From Acidovorax sp. (lineage in GTDB: Bacteria > Pseudomonadota > Gammaproteobacteria > Burkholderiales > Burkholderiaceae_C), in assembly GCF_027492855.1 (NCBI RefSeq), contig NZ_JAPUDY010000046.1, forward strand, positions 20,602 to 84,601: a stretch of 64,000 nucleotides of DNA, read 5' to 3'. Position numbers and translations under genes: made by a program. Each line of letters opens with the position of its first letter. Position 1 is the stretch's first letter. The notes under the pieces were generated by a model. The model did no database searches. It was not told the origin of the DNA and was given only the letters and a program-made list of their open reading frames with translations. This document shows, piece by piece, positions 1-7,741 of this stretch.

Positions 1-363
1 CGCTCAGCGGGATTGAGTTTGCACCATGACATCGCTGCAAATCAAATCACCGATTACCTTCTCTATTGGCCGCAAACCCAGTGTTGACAAGGCTTTCGCG
101 CTCCTGGATGATGAGCTGCATGTCCCGCCGCTTCACCTCCATATCCACGGTCTCGATAGTCGTACGCACGACCGTCGAGCGGTGCCTGGTACCCGGTTGA
201 AGACCTAGTTCTCCGACTCCACCAGCCCGCAGTTCATCACCGCGGAGCCTGGCACCCCACCTTCAGGCCACCCCCACCGGGCTCCGCAATCAGGAGCCCG
301 CCATGCCTTTCAGATCCCCGCCGTTGTCCCCGCATCCTGTTCCCAGCAGTTGGCGAGGGCAGT
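1..363. other. No confident gene; end of an accessory region
   Basis: I see no convincing complete gene here. On the minus strand a short frame (about 47-142) ends with charged, coding-looking residues, and a possible ATG at 32-30 runs off the left edge. These could be the ends of genes lying left of the window. A strong hairpin lies at 278-300. Confidence 0.4.
278..300. repeat. Perfect 8-bp inverted repeat (hairpin)
   Basis: CGGGCTCC at 278-285 and GGAGCCCG at 293-300 are separated by seven bases. There is no T-run, so it is not a clear intrinsic terminator. It lies 64 bases before the first metallophosphoesterase gene and could be a regulatory hairpin or operator. Confidence 0.45.
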
Positions 364-1023
364 ATGGACTTTGACAACGCTCTGGACCTCTTCCAGCGCA
401 CGCTCGCCACGGAGAGGGGTCGGCCCGATGTGCACGCGGCCATGCTGGCGTTGGCGCAGCCCGACACCATCGGCACAGCGAGCACACGCATCCAGCAGGC
501 CCTGGCCCGTGACGAGCGGGTGTGGATGGCGGCCGACCTCCATCTGTGCCACGCCAATGTGATCCGGTACTGCAACCGGCCTTTCGCGAATGTCACGCAG
601 ATGAACGAGCACCTGGTCTCCCAGACCCAGAAGATCAGGGATGGCGAGTGGCTGGTGATCGTGGGCGACGTGGCCATGGGAGAGCACCAGCTGACCATGG
701 AATGGATCCGGCGCATTCCGGGCCGCAAGGTCCTGGTGCTGGGCAACCACGATCTCACGCGCAGTGGGGAATGCCGGTACCTGTCAGAGCGAACCCTGGA
801 CGGACAGCGCCCGCTGTTTGATGCCGTGCTGCCCTTCCTGGCCTGGGAGGACGCGCTGGGGCAGAGCGTCTTTGTGAGCCACTACCCAGCGACTGTCGAC
901 CATAGCGCGGGCCGACTGCTGAACTACCACGGGCATCTGCATCGCGAGGTGCTTGAGCCCACCGAGACCACCCACTTCGTGAACGTGGGCTGGGATGTGA
1001 CACAAGGACTGGTATGCCTCTGA
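364..1023 (+). CDS. Metallophosphoesterase family protein (phosphodiesterase-like)
   Basis: The 219-residue protein carries the calcineurin-type metal-binding signature from about residue 57 on: a DLHLCHAN block, GDVAMG, LGNHD, VSHYP and a final GHLH. These are the usual Asp/His/Asn ligands of a two-metal phosphodiesterase. The first 50 residues are not part of the catalytic fold and are not recognised. A second, different metallophosphoesterase lies 300 bases downstream on the same strand, and the next frame overlaps this stop by ten bases, so the genes are probably one transcript. Substrate unknown. The ATG at 364 follows a GAGGGC purine stretch. Confidence 0.75.
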   Translation: MDFDNALDLFQRTLATERGRPDVHAAMLALAQPDTIGTASTRIQQALARDERVWMAADLHLCHANVIRYCNRPFANVTQMNEHLVSQTQKIRDGEWLVIVGDVAMGEHQLTMEWIRRIPGRKVLVLGNHDLTRSGECRYLSERTLDGQRPLFDAVLPFLAWEDALGQSVFVSHYPATVDHSAGRLLNYHGHLHREVLEPTETTHFVNVGWDVTQGLVCL

Positions 1024-1286
1024 ACCCACAAACCGTCAAAAGACGATCCGAGCCCTCTGGACGGGCCTGCATCGATAGCCGCTACCGCTTTCCCTTGCCA
1101 CCGGAGATGGGTTGGAAGGTAGGAAGCCGCGTGTATTTCTCGCGGATCGGACCTGGTAAGGGGTTCATGGTCAGCATCAAACCAGGGCCGCTATTGAACG
1201 GACGGTTGATCTCAAGTCGGATTCAGCGGGTCGGCTTTACGCCGTCTGCCAAGGTGCGCAAGAGGCCCCGCCGGAGTCGACCATGA
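1014..1286 (+). CDS. Small basic hypothetical protein between two metallophosphoesterases
   Basis: A 90-residue, Arg/Lys-rich protein whose ATG overlaps the end of the upstream metallophosphoesterase gene. Its middle (Leu-Pro-Pro-Glu then Gly-X-Val-Tyr-Phe and a Gly-rich turn) loosely recalls the swapped-hairpin AbrB/SpoVT DNA-binding fold, but I do not recognise a family. The tail is strongly basic. The overlap with its neighbour and the amino-acid composition favour a real gene. Confidence 0.45.
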   Translation: MPLNPQTVKRRSEPSGRACIDSRYRFPLPPEMGWKVGSRVYFSRIGPGKGFMVSIKPGPLLNGRLISSRIQRVGFTPSAKVRKRPRRSRP

Positions 1287-1314
1287 ATCCGCACAACTCT
1301 CCGATGGAGTCGCC

Positions 1315-2175
1315 ATGAAACTGCTTGTGTACTCGGACCTGCATCTGGATCTGTACCCCCTGAAGCTGCAGCTGGACCCTGACTTCCTCAAGGCTATCGA
1401 TGTGGTGGTGCTGGCCGGCGACATCACTGAAGGCACCAAGGGCCTGCCTTGGGCGCGCGAAACCTTCCCGGACAAGGTCATCATCTATGTGGACGGCAAC
1501 CACGAGTTCTATGGGCAGAACTGGGACAAGCATGGTGATGTCATGCGCGAGTTGGCGCGGGAACGCGAGATCCACTACCTGGAGAACGATGCTGTCGTGA
1601 TTGGGGGAGTGCGCTTTCTGGGCTGTGCGCTCTGGACGGACTTTGCGCTGCATGGTGCCGACACCAAGCTGGAAGCGATGAGCACGGCGCGCCAGCGCAT
1701 GAACGACTACAAGCGGATCAAGATTTCTCCGCAGCCGGAGTTGTACTGGCAGCGCAAACACCGGTTGTTTCCGGCGATGGCAGCGCGTCGGCATCAAGAG
1801 AGTAGGCAATGGTTGGAGGAGCAGCTAATTCAGGGTGATCCACAGAACACGGTGGTGGTCACGCACCATGCGCCGCATCTGCAGTCGATCCCGGAAGGCT
1901 TTGCGACGCACCCATTGTCACCCTGCTATGCGAGTGACCTGGAAGCGCTGATGGGACGTGCCAGCAACTGGATCCATGGGCACATCCATGACAGCGTGGA
2001 CTACCAGGTGCAGGGGACTCGAATCGTCTCCAACCCGCGGGGGTACAAGCTAAAGGGAGGGAAGATGCAGAACTCGGAGTTCAGGGTGGACTTCTCCATG
2101 GATGTTGCCCCTCCAATGGGGCCTGGGGCCTACCGCAACGCGGGGTCATTCTCTCAAGCTGGAGGGGCCGCGTAA
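1315..2175 (+). CDS. Metallophosphoesterase
   Basis: The 286-residue protein starts directly with the first catalytic strand (SDLHLDLYP), followed by LAGDI, DGNHE, VTHHAP and a GHIHDSV block. This is the complete metal-ligand set of the calcineurin-like phosphoesterase fold. It belongs to a group of cytosolic phosphoesterases of unknown substrate common on plasmids and islands. The stop TAA shares a base with the ATG of a small downstream frame (TAATG), indicating translational coupling. Sequence and length differ clearly from the enzyme at 364-1023, so it is not a tandem duplicate. Confidence 0.8.
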   Translation: MKLLVYSDLHLDLYPLKLQLDPDFLKAIDVVVLAGDITEGTKGLPWARETFPDKVIIYVDGNHEFYGQNWDKHGDVMRELAREREIHYLENDAVVIGGVRFLGCALWTDFALHGADTKLEAMSTARQRMNDYKRIKISPQPELYWQRKHRLFPAMAARRHQESRQWLEEQLIQGDPQNTVVVTHHAPHLQSIPEGFATHPLSPCYASDLEALMGRASNWIHGHIHDSVDYQVQGTRIVSNPRGYKLKGGKMQNSEFRVDFSMDVAPPMGPGAYRNAGSFSQAGGAA

Positions 2176-2336
2176 TGCCAATTTGGTTTCAAATCCGGAA
2201 CGAACGACTTGCGCTGGCTGCGAAGGAAGAGCCGCAAGTGCAATTGACAATCTGGAGGATGGTTCGTGTAGAGACGGGAGCGCAGTTTCTGGTGACCGTG
2301 TTGCCACCGGCTCAGTGCGAACGACCTCGGCACTGA
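2175..2336 (+). CDS. Small hypothetical protein coupled to metallophosphoesterase
   Basis: A 53-residue frame begins at the ATG that shares one base with the preceding stop codon. The protein begins MPIWFQIRNE and has a mixed, coding-like composition with no low-complexity shadow character. No family is recognised. Support is the TAATG coupling and the lack of any competing gene. Confidence 0.4.
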   Translation: MPIWFQIRNERLALAAKEEPQVQLTIWRMVRVETGAQFLVTVLPPAQCERPRH

Positions 2337-2509
2337 AGAGCTTACATACTCAACGGCTCAAGATGGCGGCGGCACTGGTGCATGCCCCGCAGGTAGTGAT
2401 TCATGCGAAGCAAGATGAGTGAGGATGGACGCAATAGTTTTCGCGGCGATGGGAGTTCCGTTAGCGGCTTTTTTTAGACTCGAGGTTCGCCAGTTAAGGA
2501 CGGCTGGCA

Positions 2510-2648
2510 TGTCATTTCTTCTTAGGCTGATGTTCATAAGAAATTTGAACTTGTGGCACGTAGTTGATTTGAAATTGGCTCAATTTGAGTTGCACAGCAA
2601 CCTACGCGTTACTGCACGAAATTTGACATGAGAGGGACTTGCGAAAGC
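2510..2648 (+). repeat. Putative Tn7-like end with TnsB-type repeats next to tnsA
   Basis: Directly before tnsA lie four spaced copies of an ATTTGA core in one orientation: about 2541-2549, 2567-2575, 2581-2590 and 2619-2627. Candidate terminal TGT triplets precede them at 2510 (TGTCATTT) and 2531 (TGTTCATA). In Tn7-like elements one end, with several TnsB sites, normally overlaps the tnsA promoter, so position and layout fit. The exact terminus and a target duplication cannot be fixed by eye. The core differs from the GCGAATGA repeats of the end at 32653. Confidence 0.5.
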
Positions 2649-3371
2649 ATGAACTATTTGAAAAACTCTGGTGATCTGACATCACATCTAGGTGGCATGC
2701 TATCTCCTCCAAACCCTGTACGGCGCATCCCGATCTCGACTCGTAGCATCACGGGCAATGTTGATGGCCAAGGATTCGAATCCGCGCTGGAGCGAGATTT
2801 GCTGATGCAACTGGCATGGGACGAAGATGTCGCATGGTTCGTTACTCAGCCGGTAAAGATCCCCTACGAATTTCCTCGCAAGAGGCCCCGAAGTTACACC
2901 CCCGATGTTCTGGTTGAATTTGATTCAGCCCTTCGAAATGGTCGAACGCCACTTCTTTGCGAAGTGAAATACCGCTCAGAATTGGCCAAGAACTGGAAAG
3001 AGCTCAAGCGCAAATTCCGGGCTGCACAGGCCTACTGCCGCGAGAGAAACTGGCGATTTGTGATTCTTGATGAACGATCTATTCGCTCGATAAAACTCAG
3101 CAACATTCAGTTTCTTTGGCGATATCGAGGGGCGCCGTATGACAAAGATCTGGCTATTGCGCTGCTTCAGATTCTGCAGCTCTCAGGTGGGATGACCATG
3201 CAAGCGTGCGTCGATGCCGCATGCTCAGCCTCAGTCGATCTGAAAAGAGATCAGGCGATCTGGACTTTTTGGGTACTAGCGGCCGATCGGAAGACTGAGT
3301 TCGACATAGACACGCCGATAGGGATAAATACGTTGTTTCACATCCGTTCGGTGTCCGATAAAAATGCGTGA
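2649..3371 (+). CDS. tnsA: TnsA-like (TniC-type) transposon endonuclease
   Basis: This is the endonuclease subunit that nicks the 5' ends of a Tn7-like element so that it moves by cut-and-paste. With the start at 2649 the protein has 240 residues. The type-II-restriction-like core is visible: Glu44/Glu48 (FESALERD), Asp86 (YTPDV) and Glu105-x-Lys107 (CEVKY). A C-terminal winged-helix region should bind TnsC. An upstream in-frame ATG at 2628 is possible, but the AGAGGGA ribosome site at 2631-2637 favours 2649. The stop overlaps the tnsB start by eight bases, so tnsA-B-C-tniQ are one operon. Confidence 0.9.
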   Translation: MNYLKNSGDLTSHLGGMLSPPNPVRRIPISTRSITGNVDGQGFESALERDLLMQLAWDEDVAWFVTQPVKIPYEFPRKRPRSYTPDVLVEFDSALRNGRTPLLCEVKYRSELAKNWKELKRKFRAAQAYCRERNWRFVILDERSIRSIKLSNIQFLWRYRGAPYDKDLAIALLQILQLSGGMTMQACVDAACSASVDLKRDQAIWTFWVLAADRKTEFDIDTPIGINTLFHIRSVSDKNA

Positions 3372-5250
3372 CCAATACATTCTCCCGGGCACCAAGGTGG
3401 TTTTTTCCGATGAAGTGTTCGAGGTGGAAGACTATGTTGACCTAGACAGAGTAGTAGTCGCAAACAATGCTGGCGTCCTGTCTGTGAAACGCATATCGCA
3501 GTTGGAAGCGTTGACGAGTGAGCGTAGTCAGATACGTCCGGTGGATCTTGAAAAAGTAGAGCCTGAGGCGTGGAATACCGCGTTTGAAATCTATCGGCAC
3601 ATCAAGCACTTGGTAGAGCTGCCTAAGACACAAAGGACTCTCGCTGAAGTCAAAAAATCAGCAGCGATTTTGGGAAAGCATTCCTCTACGGTCTATCGCT
3701 GGATCGCTGTCTACGAAGAAACTAGACGTGTATCTGCGCTGCTGAGAAAAAAGAGAGCTGACGCAGGTGTATCTCGATTGGCAGAGGGCGTGCGGGTGGT
3801 TCTGAATGAGTGTGTTGAGACGCACTATCTCACTGAAAATAGAAAATCTATTGCCAGTGTCGCACTGGAGGTTCGAAGGGCCTGTACGAAGGCGGGGCTA
3901 CCTCCACCCAATGCGTCTACTGTGCGGGCCGCAGTCCAGCGGTTGGATCCGGCCTTGGTCGAGACAAAGCGATTCTCAAAAAAGAAGTCTTTGGAAAAAT
4001 ACGAGCCTTCTCGAGGAAGTTTCCCAAACGCAGACTTTCCCATGGCTGTCGTGCAGATTGATCACACGCCCATGGATGTCATCATTGTTGATGATATTCA
4101 TCGAAAGCCAATCGGAAGGGCTTATTTGACGATCGCCATCGACGTGAATACCAAGATGGTTCCTGGGTTTGTTATCTCAATCGATGCGCCGGGTACCTTC
4201 GCAACAGGAACATGCATCGCGATGTCGATTCTTCCGAAGGATGATTGGCTGCTCGAAAGGAAGATTCCAGAAAAGTATTCTTGGCCATGCCGGGGAATGA
4301 TGCGAACGATCCACACGGACAATGCCAAGGAGTTCAAGGGCGAGATGCTAAGACTTGCCAGTCAGGAGTATGGGTTTATCGCGGAGCGTCGTCCCAAGGG
4401 GCAGCCTCAGTATGGAGGGGGTGTTGAGCGGGCTTTCCGCACATTTATGAAGAAGGTCCACGAAGAGCTTCCAGGTACCACGTTTTCAAATGTGCAGGAT
4501 AAGGTGGACTATGACTCCGATGGCAATGCCGTGATGACCCTTGCTGCGCTGGAGCGATGGTTCACGATCTATCTACTCGGCGTCTACCATGAGACCGAGC
4601 ACAAAGGTAACCAGGGTGAGTCGCCCGCCTACGCGTGGCGTAAGGCGCATTTGGAGGGAACTGACGGAGTGCCTCCACTGGGTGTTCCGCCGCCCATGTC
4701 TGTGGAGCAAAGAGAGCGACTGAGACTTGATTTCCTACCGTGCTTTGAGGCCACGGTTCAGCAGTATGGGGTCCGATACTGGAGCATCGACTGGTACTCA
4801 CACCGTATCCAGCGCTTCATCCGGGAAAAGGGATCTGATGGCAAGGCGCGCAAGTTCATATGTCGCTACGACCCGAGAAATCTCAGCAAGATCTGGCTCT
4901 ATGACGATAGGACGCGTGAGTACATTGAACTGCCTTTTCGAGTTACATCACGGCTTCCCATCTCTTTGTGGGAAGTGAAGCTTGCAAAGAGAGACCTGCG
5001 AAAGGATGGGCGCCCACCGACCAATGAAGCGCTTATTTTTGAAGCTATCGACTACATGCGTGAATTGGTCAAAGAAGAGTCCCAGAAAACGAAATCTGCA
5101 CGCAGACACCAACAGCGCCAAAGGGAATGGGAGAAGGCAGGTAAAACTACCGAGAAGAAACCTGTGCCGCCCTCCCCTCCTCAGCCAGTTCCTCAAGAGG
5201 AGTCGTTGCCGGATTCCGTTGATCTGCTTGACGGTATTCGGGAGGCATAG
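3364..5250 (+). CDS. tnsB: TnsB/TniA-like DDE transposase
   Basis: The 628-residue protein is the retroviral-integrase-type transposase that binds the element ends and joins 3' ends to target DNA. The catalytic triad is visible: Asp233 (QIDHTPMD), Asp319 (HTDNAKEF) and Glu355 (GGGVERAFR). An N-terminal helix-turn-helix region (about residues 70-130) and a Mu-type C-terminal beta-barrel region precede a charged tail rich in Lys, Gln and Pro that probably contacts TnsC. Its ATG lies inside the end of tnsA, and its stop overlaps the GTG start of tnsC by one base. Confidence 0.95.
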   Translation: MRDQYILPGTKVVFSDEVFEVEDYVDLDRVVVANNAGVLSVKRISQLEALTSERSQIRPVDLEKVEPEAWNTAFEIYRHIKHLVELPKTQRTLAEVKKSAAILGKHSSTVYRWIAVYEETRRVSALLRKKRADAGVSRLAEGVRVVLNECVETHYLTENRKSIASVALEVRRACTKAGLPPPNASTVRAAVQRLDPALVETKRFSKKKSLEKYEPSRGSFPNADFPMAVVQIDHTPMDVIIVDDIHRKPIGRAYLTIAIDVNTKMVPGFVISIDAPGTFATGTCIAMSILPKDDWLLERKIPEKYSWPCRGMMRTIHTDNAKEFKGEMLRLASQEYGFIAERRPKGQPQYGGGVERAFRTFMKKVHEELPGTTFSNVQDKVDYDSDGNAVMTLAALERWFTIYLLGVYHETEHKGNQGESPAYAWRKAHLEGTDGVPPLGVPPPMSVEQRERLRLDFLPCFEATVQQYGVRYWSIDWYSHRIQRFIREKGSDGKARKFICRYDPRNLSKIWLYDDRTREYIELPFRVTSRLPISLWEVKLAKRDLRKDGRPPTNEALIFEAIDYMRELVKEESQKTKSARRHQQRQREWEKAGKTTEKKPVPPSPPQPVPQEESLPDSVDLLDGIREA

Positions 5251-6143
5251 TGGCCGCTGACCGTTTACTTGCACCTCGTGCGCGCGAGCTGTTAGTTGCT
5301 GATGTTGAGACACGAATTGCGCACATCAAGAAGCCGGCTTTCGTCCCATATGGAAACGCGGAGGCCATCCTCCAAGCCATGGAGGACTTGCGGCAGCACC
5401 CAGAAACGAATCGTCCGCCAAATTTGCTGATCGTTGGTCGATCAAACAATGGGAAGACCGACATACTGAAGGAGTTCAAGCGCAGGCACCCGGTCAATGA
5501 GCGACCGTCGGGCGACACGACTCATGCTCCCGTCATCTTCATTCAGGCTCCCCCTTCTCCAGATGACAAACTCTTTCTTGACCGGGCGCTGCGAGTGTTC
5601 AACATCTTGCCTCGACGGAGCGCAACTGATGGCGAGAAGTTGGGACTGTTCATTGACCAGTTAAGGGCGAGTGGCACTCGCGTCATGATCATCGACGAGT
5701 TGCATTCGATCCTTGCGGGACCAGTCCACAGGCAGCGCGTGATGCTCAACACCTTCAAGTTCATCAGTAACGATGCAAGGGTCTCTGTGGTGGCTGCAGG
5801 TACTGCCGCGGCGAGAGATGCATTTGCCACTGAACCCGAACTCATGACGCGATTCGAAGAACGTGCCTTGCCGCTATGGAATCCCGTGGATCAGGAGTAC
5901 AAGCGCCTCTTGATGAGATTCGAAGCGACTTTGCCGTTAAAGGAAGCCTCTCAGCTCACTCAGAGTCAGGTTGCCAATGCAATTTATGGGCTGTCCGGTG
6001 GGACCATTGGTGGCATTGCTCGTGCAGTAAAGGAGGCAGCGATCAATGCACTGATGGCGGGGCAAGAAGCGATGTCCTTGGAGATCTTCGATGCCATCCA
6101 GGCCAAGAGGTCTGCCCAAAAGGCGCAAAGTGAGCGAATCTGA
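5250..6143 (+). CDS. tnsC: TnsC/TniB-like AAA+ transposition regulator
   Basis: A 297-residue AAA+ ATPase that links the target selector to the transposase. Walker A is at residues 63-70 (GRSNNGKT) and Walker B at about 145-150 (MIIDEL), followed by sensor motifs. The GTG start at 5250 has a GGAGG ribosome site four bases upstream and shares a base with the tnsB stop. The length matches the short TniB class rather than the longer Tn7 TnsC, as in Tn5053 and Tn6022-type systems. Confidence 0.93.
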   Translation: MAADRLLAPRARELLVADVETRIAHIKKPAFVPYGNAEAILQAMEDLRQHPETNRPPNLLIVGRSNNGKTDILKEFKRRHPVNERPSGDTTHAPVIFIQAPPSPDDKLFLDRALRVFNILPRRSATDGEKLGLFIDQLRASGTRVMIIDELHSILAGPVHRQRVMLNTFKFISNDARVSVVAAGTAAARDAFATEPELMTRFEERALPLWNPVDQEYKRLLMRFEATLPLKEASQLTQSQVANAIYGLSGGTIGGIARAVKEAAINALMAGQEAMSLEIFDAIQAKRSAQKAQSERI

Positions 6144-7692
6144 CCAGTCTGAGTTGTGGCCAAACCATTTCAAGCCGCTACCTGGCGAATTGCTCAGTAG
6201 CTGGCTGGTCAGGTTGGCGCATGCTCATGGCTATAAGTCCGAGCAGCTTTGCAGCATGCTGCTTGGGCGGGGCAAGGCTATGTGGAATCGTGACGTGGAT
6301 CGGTCTCCTTCCAGAGAGCTGTGCTTCAGTCTGATGAGGGTAGCGGCGGTGACCAAAACACAAATCCATGATGCGACGCTGACTGCCTATGAGGGCGACA
6401 TCAGCGAGCGAGTTAATCCGAATGGCAGTTCACGCTGGATTGTCCCCTTGAGCATCTTCCACAGAAAACGGCGATCCCCTGGATTGATGTACTGCCCCCT
6501 TTGTTTGGCGAAGGATGGCGCACCCCACTATCGGAAGCAATGGCGGCTGTCCTTCGTAACGGTATGTCCAGAGCACCAAGTCGAGCTGCTAGACTGCTGT
6601 GACGCATGCCTTTCTCCAATAGCCCCGCATCGCGTTGATTTTGGGCGGGACGGGTACGCGCCACGCAAGAGTATTTTTGTCCTTTGTGCATGTTGCGGCC
6701 GAGATCTGCGAAAGGCAGTTCCACAACGAGCCAATCCAAATCTTGTCGCCTGGACGGCTCGCCTTCAGCATGCAGCTGAGACAGGATTTCTTTCGTGGGG
6801 CCCGCATTCCTGCTTGCATTCCATTTTGTTCTTCGATGGACTCCGATCTGTGGTGGCTGCAATTCTCTCAAGAGCTGCTGGTACTCCTGGAGATTTTGAT
6901 CGTTCTGCTTTGTCAGTCCGTCGAAACGCGATGACGGAGATGGCAATCATGCTGGGCCCTGACGAGGTGACGAAAGCGGTCGCCTATGCTCGGTTCCATG
7001 GCATGAGATTCAGTGATGTCGCAGGCACACATGTCCCCAGGCCGTTCTGGCTAGAGACCACTTTTGAATCTTTGAAGCCTGCTCAGCAGCCGTATCACTC
7101 GGCTGAGGAACTCAAGGCCATGTCTGCGGAGTTAGATCGCCGATATGGACGGGTCTCTGCAAAGCTGGCAAAGCATGTATTCGGTGCGAATTGTCCACAC
7201 GGTCAGCTACCTGCATATTTCCATCAACAGGTTTCGGACAGCGCCTATGAATTATTGATGGTTTCGTTGGACCACGCGATTGGCGGGGCGTTCGACGAGC
7301 GCAAGCGCATGGCACTTTTACAGGACAAGCTCTCTTTTGCAATGATGAGAGTGCTGGGTGTGTCTGCCGCAGATCTTGCAAGCATGCAGATTGCGCAAGC
7401 TCGGAAACTGCTACCTCGCCCACGAAGATGTAGACATCCCGGGTTTAGGCCGGTGCCCAACTCGCCCGAAGAACTGCGCCATCACTTGTGGTGGCATATA
7501 GAGACGGTTCGGCCCAGGATTCCAGGCGCTGATTCATCTCCCTTTCTTTTCTTGTCGAGTTATACCGGAACATCAATTGGAGACACCGGAATTGGCATGC
7601 GTTTTCAAAGCGCTGTGAGGCGCGCGTATCTGACGTCAGCTATCTCCAGCATGTCCGCCTTCCGTCGTGTTCCGGTCTTCTCTGCTGTCTGA
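6130..7692 (+). CDS. tniQ: TniQ/TnsD-like target-site selector
   Basis: This is the DNA-binding target selector. The N-terminal TniQ domain shows the typical LPGEL-SSW-RLA opening. It is followed by zinc-finger cysteines (YCPLC, CPEH, CCDAC, and a second set near residue 190). The C-terminal part presumably reads the attachment site. I take the in-frame GTG at 6130 (520 residues, overlapping tnsC by 14 bases, AAGGCG upstream); an ATG at 6091 is also possible. At about 520 residues it is TnsD-sized, which suits a fixed chromosomal target rather than random insertion. Whether that target is comM depends on which end at 32653 or 21 kb it serves. Confidence 0.9.
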   Translation: MSESDQSELWPNHFKPLPGELLSSWLVRLAHAHGYKSEQLCSMLLGRGKAMWNRDVDRSPSRELCFSLMRVAAVTKTQIHDATLTAYEGDISERVNPNGSSRWIVPLSIFHRKRRSPGLMYCPLCLAKDGAPHYRKQWRLSFVTVCPEHQVELLDCCDACLSPIAPHRVDFGRDGYAPRKSIFVLCACCGRDLRKAVPQRANPNLVAWTARLQHAAETGFLSWGPHSCLHSILFFDGLRSVVAAILSRAAGTPGDFDRSALSVRRNAMTEMAIMLGPDEVTKAVAYARFHGMRFSDVAGTHVPRPFWLETTFESLKPAQQPYHSAEELKAMSAELDRRYGRVSAKLAKHVFGANCPHGQLPAYFHQQVSDSAYELLMVSLDHAIGGAFDERKRMALLQDKLSFAMMRVLGVSAADLASMQIAQARKLLPRPRRCRHPGFRPVPNSPEELRHHLWWHIETVRPRIPGADSSPFLFLSSYTGTSIGDTGIGMRFQSAVRRAYLTSAISSMSAFRRVPVFSAV

Positions 7693-7741
7693 ACCTCCCA
7701 GAGTGACTATCGTCACCATTGACCCGCTATCCCTGAAGAGT

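Noticed and set aside
47-142. A short minus-strand frame starting MEVKRRDMQL and ending before position 47
   Set aside because: It reads like real protein but has only 31 residues from the ATG, no recognised family and no clear start; kept only as a remark.
26-208. A plus-strand open frame of 60 codons at the left edge
   Set aside because: The composition is shadow-like and the minus strand shows a more coding-like frame in the same place; no ribosome site.
2102-2422. A 106-codon plus-strand frame overlapping the end of the second metallophosphoesterase
   Set aside because: It overlaps the conserved 3' end of the enzyme and competes with the better coupled 53-residue frame at 2175.
2521-2530. 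CTTAGGCTGA present at 2521 and again at 21186
   Set aside because: The copies are in the same orientation, not inverted, and the flanks differ, so chance is the better explanation for these two.
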